Source of the DNA: Gammaproteobacteria bacterium
GTDB lineage: Bacteria > Pseudomonadota > Gammaproteobacteria > Xanthomonadales > SZUA-36
NCBI GenBank assembly: GCA_021772915.1
Contig: JAJFLB010000016.1
Coordinates: 101,984-165,983 of the forward strand
Direction of reading: 5' to 3'
DNA length: 64,000 bases
How positions within the stretch are numbered: position 1 is the stretch's first letter; every line of letters starts with the position of its first letter. The notes under the pieces are model-generated. The model was not told the origin of the DNA, searched no databases, and saw only the letters and a list, made by a program, of their open reading frames with translations. The position numbers and the translations under genes were made by a program. Shown one piece after another: positions 1 to 9,133 of the stretch.

Positions 1-633
1 AGTGCCCGCACCCACAGCGGTGAAGATCCAAACGTCGGCGTATCGCTTTTTGTCATCCCTGAAGACTCCGAAGGACTCGAACTTGAAATCACAGAATTGC
101 TTGATAATCACCGTTCGGCCAAACTTACGCTGACCAACGTGAATCTCAAGCGTGAGCACTTGCTTTCACCGCTGCATGAAGGTTGGCCGGTGTTACGGAA
201 AGTGCTGGACAGGGGTCGTATCGGGATGGCTGCCGAAATGCTGGGGCTGTCCCAGGAAGTGTTTGAGCGAACCACGCGATACCTGCAAGAGCGCAAGCAG
301 TTCGGTGTCCCCATTGGCACTTTCCAGGCACTGCAACATCGGGCGGCGGTGCTTTATGGTGAAATAGAGCTATGTAAATCCGTAGTACTGAAAGCATTGC
401 AGGCACTTGACGAAGACAGTACGAAGGTACCGCTACTGGCCAGCCTGGCCAAAGCCAGATGCGGCCAAACCGCGGGCCTGGCTGCCGCGGAGGGCATTCA
501 GATGCACGGTGGCATTGGCATGACCGACGAGTTCGACATCGGCTTTTTCATCAAGCGCTGGCGCAGCTTGAACCAGCAACTGGGTGACAGCCGCTATCAC
601 CTGAACCGCTTTGCGGAGTTACGGGGATATTAG
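1..633 (+). CDS. Acyl-CoA dehydrogenase, C-terminal part (truncated by window start)
   Basis: The reading frame is open from base 1, so the N-terminus lies outside the window. The visible ~210 residues are the end of the middle beta domain and the C-terminal helical domain of a flavin acyl-CoA dehydrogenase, with RKQFGVPIGTFQALQH and IQMHGGIGMTDEFD. It ends 2 bp before a second acyl-CoA dehydrogenase, so the two are co-transcribed. Oddity: where most family members have the catalytic Glu in a YEGTSQ-like segment, this protein reads LGDSRYHL and has no Glu. Such changes are known in heteromeric acyl-CoA dehydrogenases of steroid-type catabolism, where one subunit lacks the base. Family assignment is firm; substrate is unknown. 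Confidence 0.9.
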   Translation, partial: SARTHSGEDPNVGVSLFVIPEDSEGLELEITELLDNHRSAKLTLTNVNLKREHLLSPLHEGWPVLRKVLDRGRIGMAAEMLGLSQEVFERTTRYLQERKQFGVPIGTFQALQHRAAVLYGEIELCKSVVLKALQALDEDSTKVPLLASLAKARCGQTAGLAAAEGIQMHGGIGMTDEFDIGFFIKRWRSLNQQLGDSRYHLNRFAELRGY

Positions 634-635
634 TC

Positions 636-1847
636 ATGGAGCCACGTGCACAGTTAAGACCACTGCTCAAAAAGGTACGTACCTATATCAACGACGTCAT
701 CCTGCCGTTGGAAGCCGAATACCTGGGCGCAATCGGACATGGAAACCGCTGGCAGCAAACATCCCGCCAAAAAGAGATCCTCGATCAACTCAAACGGGGT
801 GCCCGTGAGCAGGGACTATGGAATTTCTTCCTGACCGAAGGTGACCATAGCAGCGGGTTGAGCACGGTTGATTACGCATTTGTCGCCGAGGAAACCGGTC
901 ACAGTGCGCTGGCGGCTGAAGTATTCAACTGCAGCGCACCCGATACCGGCAATATGGAAGTACTGGTTCGCTATGGCAGCGGTGAGCAAAAAAACCGCTG
1001 GTTGCAGCCCTTACTGGATGGCAAAATCCGCTCAGCCTACGCCATGACCGAGCCAGGTGTGGCGTCTTCCGACGCGACCAATATTTCCACGCGGGCTGAG
1101 CTACAAGACGGCGAGTGGTGTATCAATGGTGAAAAAACCTATATTTCAGGCGCTGGTGATGCGCGTTGCAAAGTACTCATCTGCATGGTCAGGACCGATC
1201 CGGACGCAGCGCGCCATCAGCAACATTCACAAATCTTGATACCCATGGATACACCCGGTGTCAGAATCGTACGGCCGATGGAGGTTTTTGGCCACGACAG
1301 TGCACCGCACGGACACATGCACCTTGAATTGAAAGACGTACGTGTACCCGAGGACCATATTATTCTTGGGCGGGGTGACGGCTTTAAGATTGCCCAGGGA
1401 CGATTGGGGCCGGGTCGAATTCACCACGTGATGCGTGCCATCGGGATGGCCGAAAAAGCCCTGCAAATGATGTGTAAACGCTCATTATCACGCACCGCGT
1501 TCGGTAAGCCCCTGGCCAAACTCGGTGGCAATTATGACCGCATCGCAGAGGCCCGCATTCAGATTGATATGGCCCGCCTGTTAACACTCCATACCGCACA
1601 TCTTATCGACACCACGAGTGTCGCAGAAGCACAGGTGTGGATTTCCAAAATCAAGGCCAGTGTGCCGCTGATTACCTTGAAGGTGATTGATGACGCCATG
1701 CAGATGCACGGCGGCGCAGGTCTGTCACAGGATTTCCCACTGGCCGATATGTACAGGCACGCCCGCACCCTGCGCCTCGCCGATGGCCCGGATGAAGTCC
1801 ACCGTATGGTGGTGGCACGCACCGAGCTCAAGCGGGCCAGAACTTGA
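636..1847 (+). CDS. Acyl-CoA dehydrogenase, ACAD10/11-like
   Basis: This 403-residue FAD enzyme has the full family layout: N-terminal helical domain, beta domain around YAMTEPGVASSDATN (~residues 135-150), and C-terminal helices with MHGGAGLSQDFPLADMYRHA. The end reads LRLADGPDEVHRM, the form seen in ACAD10/ACAD11-type proteins, with Asp rather than Glu at the usual base position. It starts at an ATG 2 bp after the preceding dehydrogenase and its stop overlaps the next SDR by 4 bp, so it sits inside one operon. In animals this domain is fused to an APH-like kinase; here a separate kinase of that type lies at 5389-6486. Oxidation of, or dephosphorylative elimination from, a 4-substituted acyl-CoA is an inference from family members. 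Confidence 0.92.
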   Translation: MEPRAQLRPLLKKVRTYINDVILPLEAEYLGAIGHGNRWQQTSRQKEILDQLKRGAREQGLWNFFLTEGDHSSGLSTVDYAFVAEETGHSALAAEVFNCSAPDTGNMEVLVRYGSGEQKNRWLQPLLDGKIRSAYAMTEPGVASSDATNISTRAELQDGEWCINGEKTYISGAGDARCKVLICMVRTDPDAARHQQHSQILIPMDTPGVRIVRPMEVFGHDSAPHGHMHLELKDVRVPEDHIILGRGDGFKIAQGRLGPGRIHHVMRAIGMAEKALQMMCKRSLSRTAFGKPLAKLGGNYDRIAEARIQIDMARLLTLHTAHLIDTTSVAEAQVWISKIKASVPLITLKVIDDAMQMHGGAGLSQDFPLADMYRHARTLRLADGPDEVHRMVVARTELKRART

Positions 1848-2692
1848 CCACCATCGACCAGTTCACCGGCTTATTATTCAGCCTTGCAGGTAAAACAGCA
1901 CTGGTCACCGGCGGGGCAACCGGTATCGGTAAAATGATTACCCACACGCTGGTTGCCGCCGGGGCAAAGGTCTACATTGCCTCGCGTAAACTCGAGGCCT
2001 GCCAGCAAGCGGCAGCCAGTTTTAGCGAGTTACCCGGCTCCTGCATTGGTTACGGTGCCGACCTTGCAACCGAAGCCGGTGTGATTGAGCTGGCAGAATT
2101 CGTCAACGCGGAAGAATCCACCCTGGATATCCTGGTCAATAACTCCGGACGTAGCTGGGGGGCAGCGTATGAGCAGTTCCCCTGGCAGGCTTGGGGGGAC
2201 ATCATGACCCTGAATGTTACCGCGCCTTTTAGCCTGACCCGCGAACTGACACCCCTGCTTGCCGCCTCAAGCACAGTCGATGATCCTGCGCGTGTCATCA
2301 ACATAGGTTCGGTAATGGGCACCGAACCACATGGCTTTCCGGCCTACTCCTACTCTGCCAGTAAGGCCGCCATCCACCACGTGACACGTTACTTAAGTAA
2401 TGAACTGGCAGCCAAACACATATGCGTGAACGCCATTGCCCCTGGACCATTCCCGACGGCGATGACGGCATTTTTCACCCATGATGATAAACTCAAATCC
2501 GCTGTCGCCCGTGGCGTCCCACTTGGGAGACTGGGCCGGGCGGAGGACATCGCCGGTCTGATTTTGTGTTTGTGTGGTGTCGGTGGTGCATACATATCAG
2601 GCGCCATCATTCCATTGGATGGTGGTATGAGCGCCGCCCGTACGCCAGGACTCGAGCAGGGAATGGAACAGGACGGCCAAGACACAGGCTAA
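1844..2692 (+). CDS. Short-chain dehydrogenase/reductase
   Basis: This classical SDR of ~282 residues has the NAD(P) motif TGGATGIG near residue 22, NNSG (usually NNAG) near 98, a catalytic Ser in IGSVMG, and YSASK. The C-terminal PLDGGMSAARTPG matches the usual SDR ending. The chosen start is TTG at 1844, which overlaps the previous stop by 4 bp (TTGA). The next ATG falls inside the Rossmann glycine loop and would destroy it. The family oxidises or reduces hydroxy/keto groups; in this operon it probably acts on a 3-hydroxyacyl-CoA or related intermediate. Exact substrate is not readable from sequence. Confidence 0.88.
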   Translation: MTTIDQFTGLLFSLAGKTALVTGGATGIGKMITHTLVAAGAKVYIASRKLEACQQAAASFSELPGSCIGYGADLATEAGVIELAEFVNAEESTLDILVNNSGRSWGAAYEQFPWQAWGDIMTLNVTAPFSLTRELTPLLAASSTVDDPARVINIGSVMGTEPHGFPAYSYSASKAAIHHVTRYLSNELAAKHICVNAIAPGPFPTAMTAFFTHDDKLKSAVARGVPLGRLGRAEDIAGLILCLCGVGGAYISGAIIPLDGGMSAARTPGLEQGMEQDGQDTG

Positions 2693-2696
2693 GGTC

Positions 2697-3164
2697 ATGA
2701 TAAAAGGCAACATCTCACTAGACGATTTCAGAAACAGCGGGGGCACCGAGCTCGAGCCTTCGGAATGGTTATTAATAGACCAGGCACGCATAGACAAATT
2801 TGCCGATGCGACCAACGACCATCAGTTTATCCACGTTGACCTCGACAAAGCTGCCAAATCACCCTTCGAAAGTACCATCGCCCATGGTTTCTTGACCTTG
2901 TCCCTGCTTTCACACCTGATGGGCCAAACCATGTTGATACCAAAAGGCACGGTCATGGGTATCAATTACGGCTCTGATAAAGTGCGCTATTTACAACCGG
3001 TCAAGGTCAACAGCCGGGTCCGTACCAAGGTGAAAATTGAAAAAGTCAGTAAGCGATCCGGGACTCAGTTCCTGGTGAAGTCACTGGTGACCGTTGAGAT
3101 TGAAAACGAACAACGTCCCGCACTGATTGCGGAAATTCTTTCCTTATACATTGTTGAGGAGTAA
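2697..3164 (+). CDS. MaoC-family (R)-specific enoyl-CoA hydratase
   Basis: This 155-residue hot-dog-fold protein carries the hydratase-2 signature FADATNDHQFIHVD (~residues 38-51) followed by the IAHGFLTLSL helix. The catalytic Asp/His pair is therefore present. Members hydrate trans-2-enoyl-CoA to (R)-3-hydroxyacyl-CoA. It starts 4 bp after the SDR stop and is followed 2 bp later by a second SDR resembling the dehydrogenase part of MFE-2. Hydratase plus dehydrogenase of (R)-stereochemistry suggests a peroxisomal-like beta-oxidation route rather than the FadB route. No FadB-type crotonase is visible here. Confidence 0.9.
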   Translation: MIKGNISLDDFRNSGGTELEPSEWLLIDQARIDKFADATNDHQFIHVDLDKAAKSPFESTIAHGFLTLSLLSHLMGQTMLIPKGTVMGINYGSDKVRYLQPVKVNSRVRTKVKIEKVSKRSGTQFLVKSLVTVEIENEQRPALIAEILSLYIVEE

Positions 3165-3166
3165 GC

Positions 3167-4087
3167 ATGACTATCAGACTTGACGGCCAGGTGGCCATCG
3201 TCACTGGCGCCGGCCAGGGCCTGGGCCGCACCCATGCGCTGGCACTGGCGGAACGGGGTGCAAAAGTACTCGTAAACGACCTCGGTGGAGACCGGGATGG
3301 GAGTGGTGAGTCCTTGGAGACGGCAACCGCGGTGGTCGCCGAGATCAAGTCCCAGGGTGGTGAAGCCTGTGCCAACGGTGCCAATGTCGCCGACTATGAT
3401 CAGGTCCAGGCCATGGTTCAACAAGCCCTGGATACCTGGGGACGGGTCGATATTCTCATCAATAATGCCGGTATCCTGCGTGACAAAAGTTTTTTGAAAA
3501 TGACCCCGGAGGATTTCCGGACGGTTATTGAAGTTCACCTGATGGGCTCGTTTCTGTGTACCAAGGCCGTATGGGCCAGCATGCGTGAGCAAAACTACGG
3601 TCGTATCGTATTCACCAGTTCCAGCAGCGGACTGTACGGTAATTTTGGACAATCCAACTACGGCGCTGCAAAAATGGGTGTTATCGGGCTGATGAATGTA
3701 CTGCACCTGGAAGGCGCCAAGTACAACATCCATGTCAATGCGCTGGCCCCGGCTGCCGGCACGCGGATGACGGAAGACATTTTCCCGGCAGAGCTTTTTG
3801 ACCTGTTTGCACCCGCTGCGGTCAGTCCCGGTATTGTGTTCCTGAGTTCACCCGAAGCGCCCAGCCGCAAGATCCTGTCGGCCGGTGCCGGCAGTTTCGC
3901 AGTCAGCAAGCTTTACGAAACCGAGGGTGTAAATTTCACACCCGCAGAGCTGACCGCCGAAGCCATCGCCACGGCCTGGGCTGAAATAGATAACCCGGAC
4001 GGGCAACGTGAACTGCAGGCAGGTGGTGAACAATCGATGAAGTTCGCCCACCAGGCCGCGACCCGACAAGGCATTCAAATTGATTGA
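3167..4087 (+). CDS. SDR, (3R)-hydroxyacyl-CoA dehydrogenase-like (MFE-2 type)
   Basis: At 306 residues this is longer than a FabG and matches the dehydrogenase unit of multifunctional enzyme type 2. Visible motifs are [36 protein letters not shown] and YGAAKMG, followed by a C-terminal extension absent from FabG. A strong GAGGAG ribosome site precedes the ATG. It should oxidise (R)-3-hydroxyacyl-CoA to 3-ketoacyl-CoA with NAD+, handing the product to the thiolase encoded next. Position between the MaoC hydratase and the thiolase supports this role. Confidence 0.88.
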   Translation: MTIRLDGQVAIVTGAGQGLGRTHALALAERGAKVLVNDLGGDRDGSGESLETATAVVAEIKSQGGEACANGANVADYDQVQAMVQQALDTWGRVDILINNAGILRDKSFLKMTPEDFRTVIEVHLMGSFLCTKAVWASMREQNYGRIVFTSSSSGLYGNFGQSNYGAAKMGVIGLMNVLHLEGAKYNIHVNALAPAAGTRMTEDIFPAELFDLFAPAAVSPGIVFLSSPEAPSRKILSAGAGSFAVSKLYETEGVNFTPAELTAEAIATAWAEIDNPDGQRELQAGGEQSMKFAHQAATRQGIQID

Positions 4088-4098
4088 GGTGTAATTCC

Positions 4099-5280
4099 AT
4101 GCGTGAAGTAGTCATCGTTTCAACAGCACGTACCCCCCTGGGTAAAGCGTACCGCGGTGCGTTTAACAACACCGAGTCACCGACACTGGCCGGCCATGTC
4201 ATCAAGCATGCCGTCGAACGGGCCGGTGTTGAGCCGGAAGAAGTGGAAGAGGTTGTGATGGGCTGTGTACTTACCCAGGGCACGCAATCCAACAATATCG
4301 CCCGTCACGGCGCCCTGACTGCGGGTTTGCCGGTAACCACCGCGGCAATGACCGTTGACCGACAGTGCTCTTCGGGCATGATGGCCATCGCCGTTGCCGC
4401 CCGGCAGATCATTGTCGATGGATTTGGTATATCAGTTGGCGGTGGCATTGATTCCATCAGCCTGGTGCAAAACGAGCACATGAACAACTTTCGTGGCCAG
4501 GATCCACGGCTACTGGCCCTACACAAGGACATCCACATGCCGATGCTCGATACTGCCGAGGTGGTTGCAAAGCGTTACAACATCAGTCGCGAGACCCAGG
4601 ACGAGTATGCCCTGCAAAGCCAACAACGCATGGCGGCAGCCCAGATCGCCGGCAGACTGGACGCTGAGATCGTACCTTTAAGCTCAAACAAGGGTGTCAT
4701 GGACAGAGAAACTGGTGAAATCAGTTTCCATGATGTGCTGCTGGAAAAGGATGAGGGTAATCGTCCCGAAACGACTGCCGAAGGCCTCGCCAGTCTTAAG
4801 CCTGTACGTGAAAACGGCAGCGTCACCGCCGGCAACGCCAGCCAACTCTCCGATGGCGCCTCGGCCTGCGTTTTGATGGAGGCCAGGCTCGCCGAACAAC
4901 GTGGCCTGGAGCCGCTGGGTTACTACCGCGCCACCGCTGTGACTGGTTGCGAGCCGGATGAAATGGGTATAGGACCGGTATTTGCAATCCCCAAACTGCT
5001 GCAACGCACCGGTCTGAGCATGGACAGCATTGACCTGTGGGAATTAAACGAGGCGTTTGCCGTACAGGTGGTGGCCTGTCGTGACCGCCTGGGAATTGCG
5101 AACGAACTGTTAAATGTCAACGGCGGTGCGATCTCTATCGGTCACCCTTACGGGATGAGTGGATCGCGACTCGTGGCAACGGCGCTGCTGGAAGGCAAGC
5201 GCCGCGGTGCAAAATACGTCGTCGCTACAATGTGCATCGGCGGCGGTATGGGTGCCGCGTCATTACTCGAAGTAGCCTGA
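4099..5280 (+). CDS. Acetyl-CoA acyltransferase (thiolase)
   Basis: This 393-residue type II thiolase has the acylated Cys at position ~90 in [17 protein letters not shown], the GHPYGMSG histidine loop, and the C-terminal Cys in [10 protein letters not shown]. It cleaves 3-ketoacyl-CoA to acetyl-CoA and a shortened acyl-CoA, the last step of the operon's beta-oxidation cycle. The frame is open from a TTG at 4084 that overlaps the previous gene, but ATG 4099 is chosen: GAGGT lies just upstream and [12 protein letters not shown] is the usual thiolase N-terminus. Two REP-like elements follow the stop. Confidence 0.93.
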   Translation: MREVVIVSTARTPLGKAYRGAFNNTESPTLAGHVIKHAVERAGVEPEEVEEVVMGCVLTQGTQSNNIARHGALTAGLPVTTAAMTVDRQCSSGMMAIAVAARQIIVDGFGISVGGGIDSISLVQNEHMNNFRGQDPRLLALHKDIHMPMLDTAEVVAKRYNISRETQDEYALQSQQRMAAAQIAGRLDAEIVPLSSNKGVMDRETGEISFHDVLLEKDEGNRPETTAEGLASLKPVRENGSVTAGNASQLSDGASACVLMEARLAEQRGLEPLGYYRATAVTGCEPDEMGIGPVFAIPKLLQRTGLSMDSIDLWELNEAFAVQVVACRDRLGIANELLNVNGGAISIGHPYGMSGSRLVATALLEGKRRGAKYVVATMCIGGGMGAASLLEVA

Positions 5281-5295
5281 GTCAGTCGACATCAT

Positions 5296-5363
5296 GTGGG
5301 ACCGACGAGCTGGCTCGTCGGGAACCCCAACCATTCCCGAGCAGCTGCACTGTTCGGTCCTAC
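5296..5363. repeat. REP-like inverted pair, cluster 1
   Basis: Two elements face each other in the space between convergent genes. Copy 5296-5326 is near consensus (GTGGGACC, then a CGACGAGC-nn-GCTCGTCG hairpin, then GGGAACC). Copy 5334-5363, in reverse orientation, is degraded in its stem but keeps TTCCCGA and CGGTCCTAC. The same family recurs at 6463, 16631, 25067, 29287, 44411 and 49398. The hairpin may also stop transcripts from both sides. Confidence 0.8.
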
Positions 5364-5388
5364 GGGCCGAGTCAATTGTCAGGCATTA

Positions 5389-6486
5389 TCATGTGGCGGG
5401 GACAGTGGGTTTCCCTGCTACAACGTCACCTCCCCGGCACAGGTCACGACAATGATTACCCAGCGCCTGTACCAGAGAGCCAAACTCCCTGAAACGCGGA
5501 TCTTGCGTCATTCCATGATAAAAACGATAGTATATTTGCTGTAATATCACAGCATTACGAAATAAACCGTATGTATAATAGAAGGTAAAGTCAGAGACAT
5601 CAAAAGCCGTTTTTTCAGCATATAGAGCAAGGATTTCACTACGGTTTAGCATGCCGGGGACACTTGAGGGTTGCATTATGAGGGCTTTCAGGTAATCGGG
5701 GTCACCCGGTTCGATCCAATAAGCCAATGCATTACCCAGATCCATCAAGGGATTACCCAATGCGGAAATTTCCCAATCCAGCAAGGCAACGATTTTGAAC
5801 GGATCCTCTTTGTCCACAATGACGTTATCGAGACGGTAATCACCGTGCAACACAGCCGCAGGTGGCTCCTCGTCCGGCAATGCCTGAAGCAACCAAAGCT
5901 GCACGTCCTCAAAGGTTTCACCATCGGGGGTTGCGGCATTCTGCATGCGGATATTCCAGCCCTCAACCTGGCGACGTGCATAGCCTTGCGGGCGGCCAAA
6001 ATCAGCCAGTCCCGCAGCCACGTAGTCCACCTGGTGCAACTCGATCAGTTTGGTCCAGAAGCCAATACAAAATCTACGTGTATCACGTGCTTTAAAGCCC
6101 CACGTTGCCGGTAGCTCCTTGCCCCTGGGCACCTGGCCTGGCACCCGGCGCATGACATAGAACTCGGCACCAATAATGCTTTCGTCATCGCTATAAGCCA
6201 AGGTTTCCGGAACCGCCGAAAATACCGGACGCAAATCACGCATGATGCGATATTCCCGACTCATGCTGTGCGCTGAACTCACTTTACTGCCAAACGGCGG
6301 ACGCCGAACCACGAGATCTGCACCCGGGTAGTTCAGGCGGTAGGTCAGATTCGATTTGCCGGCCGGATACTGGCTGATATTCGGTGTGCCACCGAGCCCC
6401 GCAATGTTTGTCTGTAAGAAATTGTCCAGCACCCGCCAATCGAGCTCCTCACCAGCACGTACCTTAGGACCGGTGAGTTCACTCAC
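5389..6486 (-). CDS. APH-family phosphotransferase, ACAD10/11 N-domain / LvaA-like
   Basis: This 365-residue kinase has the aminoglycoside/choline-kinase fold. GKSNLTYRL lies in the nucleotide loop, VLHGDYRLDN is the catalytic loop with the Asp base, and LLDWEISALGNPLMDLG gives the metal-binding Asp. The N-terminal VRAGEELD and the middle YVMRRVPGQV are hallmarks of the family fused to acyl-CoA dehydrogenases in ACAD10/11 and of LvaA, which phosphorylates 4-hydroxyacyl-CoA in levulinate catabolism. It converges on an operon holding an ACAD11-like dehydrogenase. The GTG start and about the first eight codons lie inside a REP-like element (6463-6494), so the extreme N-terminus is recent or the true start is further in. 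Confidence 0.85.
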   Translation of the reverse strand: MSELTGPKVRAGEELDWRVLDNFLQTNIAGLGGTPNISQYPAGKSNLTYRLNYPGADLVVRRPPFGSKVSSAHSMSREYRIMRDLRPVFSAVPETLAYSDDESIIGAEFYVMRRVPGQVPRGKELPATWGFKARDTRRFCIGFWTKLIELHQVDYVAAGLADFGRPQGYARRQVEGWNIRMQNAATPDGETFEDVQLWLLQALPDEEPPAAVLHGDYRLDNVIVDKEDPFKIVALLDWEISALGNPLMDLGNALAYWIEPGDPDYLKALIMQPSSVPGMLNRSEILALYAEKTAFDVSDFTFYYTYGLFRNAVILQQIYYRFYHGMTQDPRFREFGSLVQALGNHCRDLCRGGDVVAGKPTVPAT

Positions 6487-6616
6487 CGGGAATCACCCAC
6501 ACACACGGTAGGACCGGCGAGGTCACTCACCGGGAGTCGCCTTAAGCCCGTGTTAACCCAACGGGCTTGCTCATGGGGAATCATGGGTTCCCGATGAGCG
6601 AGCTCATCGGTCCTAC
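6463..6616. repeat. REP-like elements, cluster 2 (three copies)
   Basis: Copies are 6463-6494 and 6508-6538 in the same direction, and 6586-6616 inverted. The first two are a variant in which the stem reads GGTGAG-TTCA-CTCACC-like instead of CGACGAGC; the third has the CCGATGAGC/GCTCATCGG stem. The stem arms change together, so the hairpin is conserved though its sequence is not. The first copy overlaps the start of the phosphotransferase gene. The space 6487-6660 holds nothing else that I recognise. Confidence 0.8.
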
Positions 6617-6660
6617 AATGGCCAGTTCCACGCTTATTGAGGTCATGGTAGGGCTCACGC

Positions 6661-8994
6661 TTATTCAACCAGTATCAGCTCACTAAAATTTGGATCAGCC
6701 TTGATTTCCGCTTCACTGAACGGGAAACGAATCCACTGCCCGGCAGAATACAAACGGGTCAGGTCATCATAGTGGGCCGACTCTGGCTCCTGTGACTGCG
6801 AGTAAGTCAACATACCCCGCGGATCCAGATTGCCGTCACGGTCCCAGGAGATCACCTGGATAAAGCTGTTGCCATGACGGATGGGTGTATACCCCTTGTC
6901 CTTTTGCAAGTTGGCCACGATCATCCCGAACATCCCTCCCCATCCCTGCCCACCTGGGATTGGAATTCGCTCTCCGTTGCGTTCCGCAAATTGTACTTCT
7001 CCCCAACGGGCGTCCAGTGGAATACCGGCATCCAGCAGGGTTTTCTGAGCTCCCGCCAGTGCCGCGCGGATAGCGTCCGCAACATCTGCATTACCTCCCG
7101 CGATACCGCTGGGTGTATTGACCGGGTCGTTTGCATCAAAGGGCACGGCATAAACATCCGGAATCTTGCGGGCGAGACGCCAAAACTCGGTCCATACCTG
7201 GGCGCCACGACTGTCGTTGCCCTGGCGTCGGTCCCATCCGGCCAATGCCCTACAGGCAGGTGCAATGTCAACTTCCTCATCATCCACAAGTACGGGCTTT
7301 TCAACCCCCTCACATAACTTCAGCACATCATCCAGTAAGATCTCAGCGCCATAATTTCGCTGGCTGTAGATGATTTCCTGCAAGTCAGCTGGACCAAGCT
7401 TTTCTTTTTTGGCGAGTTTCTCTTGCACAAAAACCAGACCGGCACGGGTCCGTAGCGTTCGGGCCGTGCGCTCCGAACCGATAATGGGTGAGTATCCCTC
7501 CAAGGGTATATGGGGATTGGCCAACCAGTAGCTGTCATTGGAATTTGTCACGTAGTCTTGCCGCCGAATCCTGGGCATGTCCTCAGCGGGCAACGCCCCG
7601 GGAACAGCTGAGCGTGTATCTGATTTCCACTCACATTCAGGGTCAGCGCCGTTCAGAACTATGATGTTAGCCGGCAGGTGTTTGACAGTTACGCCGCAAC
7701 GGGTAATTAATTCTGCATCCACATTCGGCGTCACCGAAATATCCGCGTAAAAAGCAGTGCCATTGCGATCGGCCGCAATGGTATTGGTCCACGGCACACC
7801 CTGCAGGCTGATGGCCGCCTCAACGTCATCGATTGATTCTGCTACGTTCAGTGCATCGTAGGTCAAAATATTACGCGTATTGTCCACGTTGGCATCACGA
7901 ATTGCGTAGGCCACCTGTGAATTCCATGGCAAAGCCCTGTTGACCAGTATTGGCCCGTAATGGGTCAGGTAAACTAACGCTTGCTCGGTGCTGATATTTC
8001 CATCTTCATCCACTACATCAACATCCACACGGGTCGGCACGATTTGCCGGTATTCGCCGCCATAGTGGTATTCAAGGGGATTTTCTGGATTGATTTGAAG
8101 TTCATACAGAGTAAAACGCAACGCCGTAGAGACGGTATGTGACCAGGCAATGTCCTTGTTGAATCCTATCGCAACCCGATTGGTCGTCAACAGGCTTGCC
8201 CCCATGACATCCAACTCCCCCGGGATGGTGGTATGGATAATGTGAAAACGGGAAGAACCCCACCAGGGATAATGAGGATTGCCAAACAGCACGCCACGAC
8301 CGGACTTTGTCACCTCACTACCCAGGGCAATGGCATTGCTGCCGATCCCGACCTCAAAACCATGGAGGATCTCCGTCGGGCTCATCGTTCTATCTTGCAG
8401 GGCTGATAGAGAATTACCCGGTGGCCCAGCTCCGGCGATGTCCTTCTGGAACCACCCCAGGCCGTAGCGAATACCAATTCCCAGACCCAGACGTACGATG
8501 TCACCTTGGGTAATTGGCCGCAGCCAGGGCTTGCCGGCGCAGGCCGCAGGCATATTGTTGGCATTGTCACGCAGGTAACGGTTATAACCGGCAGCATAGC
8601 CCTTGGAAAACTCGTGTTCATTGGCCGGCTGGGCGGCTGCCAGGGAGCGCAATCTACCAGTCGTCAGTAAACCACGATGGAAAATGTCACTTTGCAAATT
8701 GCCATTTTCAGGACCCAGAAAACGCGCCAGTTCGCCCCTTACCGTCATCACGTCATTGGCTATCACACACACACCGTCGGTTGCTGTGGCATAGGCGAAG
8801 CCGTAACCCAGACCAGCCCAGTCATCCGCCTTGACATGCGGGATACCGTAGCTGGTCCAGCTGATTCTGGTTCTGAATACCGGCCCGTCATCAGAGACTT
8901 GTTCGTTGCCGGTAACCGGTATGGCTGAATCAGGTGTAGTGGCGCAGGCCAAAAGCAGTGTTGCGAAGATCAATATTAGGCAGATTTTATACAT
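6661..8994 (-). CDS. Penicillin acylase family lipoprotein (Ntn hydrolase, AHL-acylase-like)
   Basis: This 777-residue protein begins with a lipoprotein signal whose lipobox LLAC puts the modified Cys at ~17, so it should be membrane-anchored in the periplasm. The short alpha region is followed by EVGIGSNAIALGS, where Ser ~219 after Gly is the expected self-cleavage site and N-terminal nucleophile of the beta subunit. GRGVLFGNPHYPWWG follows, as in PvdQ/QuiP-type acylases and aculeacin acylase. Members hydrolyse amide bonds of acyl-homoserine lactones, lipopeptides or beta-lactams. Length and motif spacing are normal. Substrate cannot be read. It appears to be a single-gene unit. Confidence 0.9.
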   Translation of the reverse strand: MYKICLILIFATLLLACATTPDSAIPVTGNEQVSDDGPVFRTRISWTSYGIPHVKADDWAGLGYGFAYATATDGVCVIANDVMTVRGELARFLGPENGNLQSDIFHRGLLTTGRLRSLAAAQPANEHEFSKGYAAGYNRYLRDNANNMPAACAGKPWLRPITQGDIVRLGLGIGIRYGLGWFQKDIAGAGPPGNSLSALQDRTMSPTEILHGFEVGIGSNAIALGSEVTKSGRGVLFGNPHYPWWGSSRFHIIHTTIPGELDVMGASLLTTNRVAIGFNKDIAWSHTVSTALRFTLYELQINPENPLEYHYGGEYRQIVPTRVDVDVVDEDGNISTEQALVYLTHYGPILVNRALPWNSQVAYAIRDANVDNTRNILTYDALNVAESIDDVEAAISLQGVPWTNTIAADRNGTAFYADISVTPNVDAELITRCGVTVKHLPANIIVLNGADPECEWKSDTRSAVPGALPAEDMPRIRRQDYVTNSNDSYWLANPHIPLEGYSPIIGSERTARTLRTRAGLVFVQEKLAKKEKLGPADLQEIIYSQRNYGAEILLDDVLKLCEGVEKPVLVDDEEVDIAPACRALAGWDRRQGNDSRGAQVWTEFWRLARKIPDVYAVPFDANDPVNTPSGIAGGNADVADAIRAALAGAQKTLLDAGIPLDARWGEVQFAERNGERIPIPGGQGWGGMFGMIVANLQKDKGYTPIRHGNSFIQVISWDRDGNLDPRGMLTYSQSQEPESAHYDDLTRLYSAGQWIRFPFSEAEIKADPNFSELILVE

Positions 8995-9133
8995 GTCAAT
9001 CCAGATGAAGTCTTACATTCCGGGTCAACTTTAACACCCCAGGGACGCACTGCTCTAGTCTTCTGACAAACCTGTAAAAATACGACCGGTAGCCGCGAAG
9101 GCCGGGTTGCCTGCCCGTGCGCTCTCGACGAAT

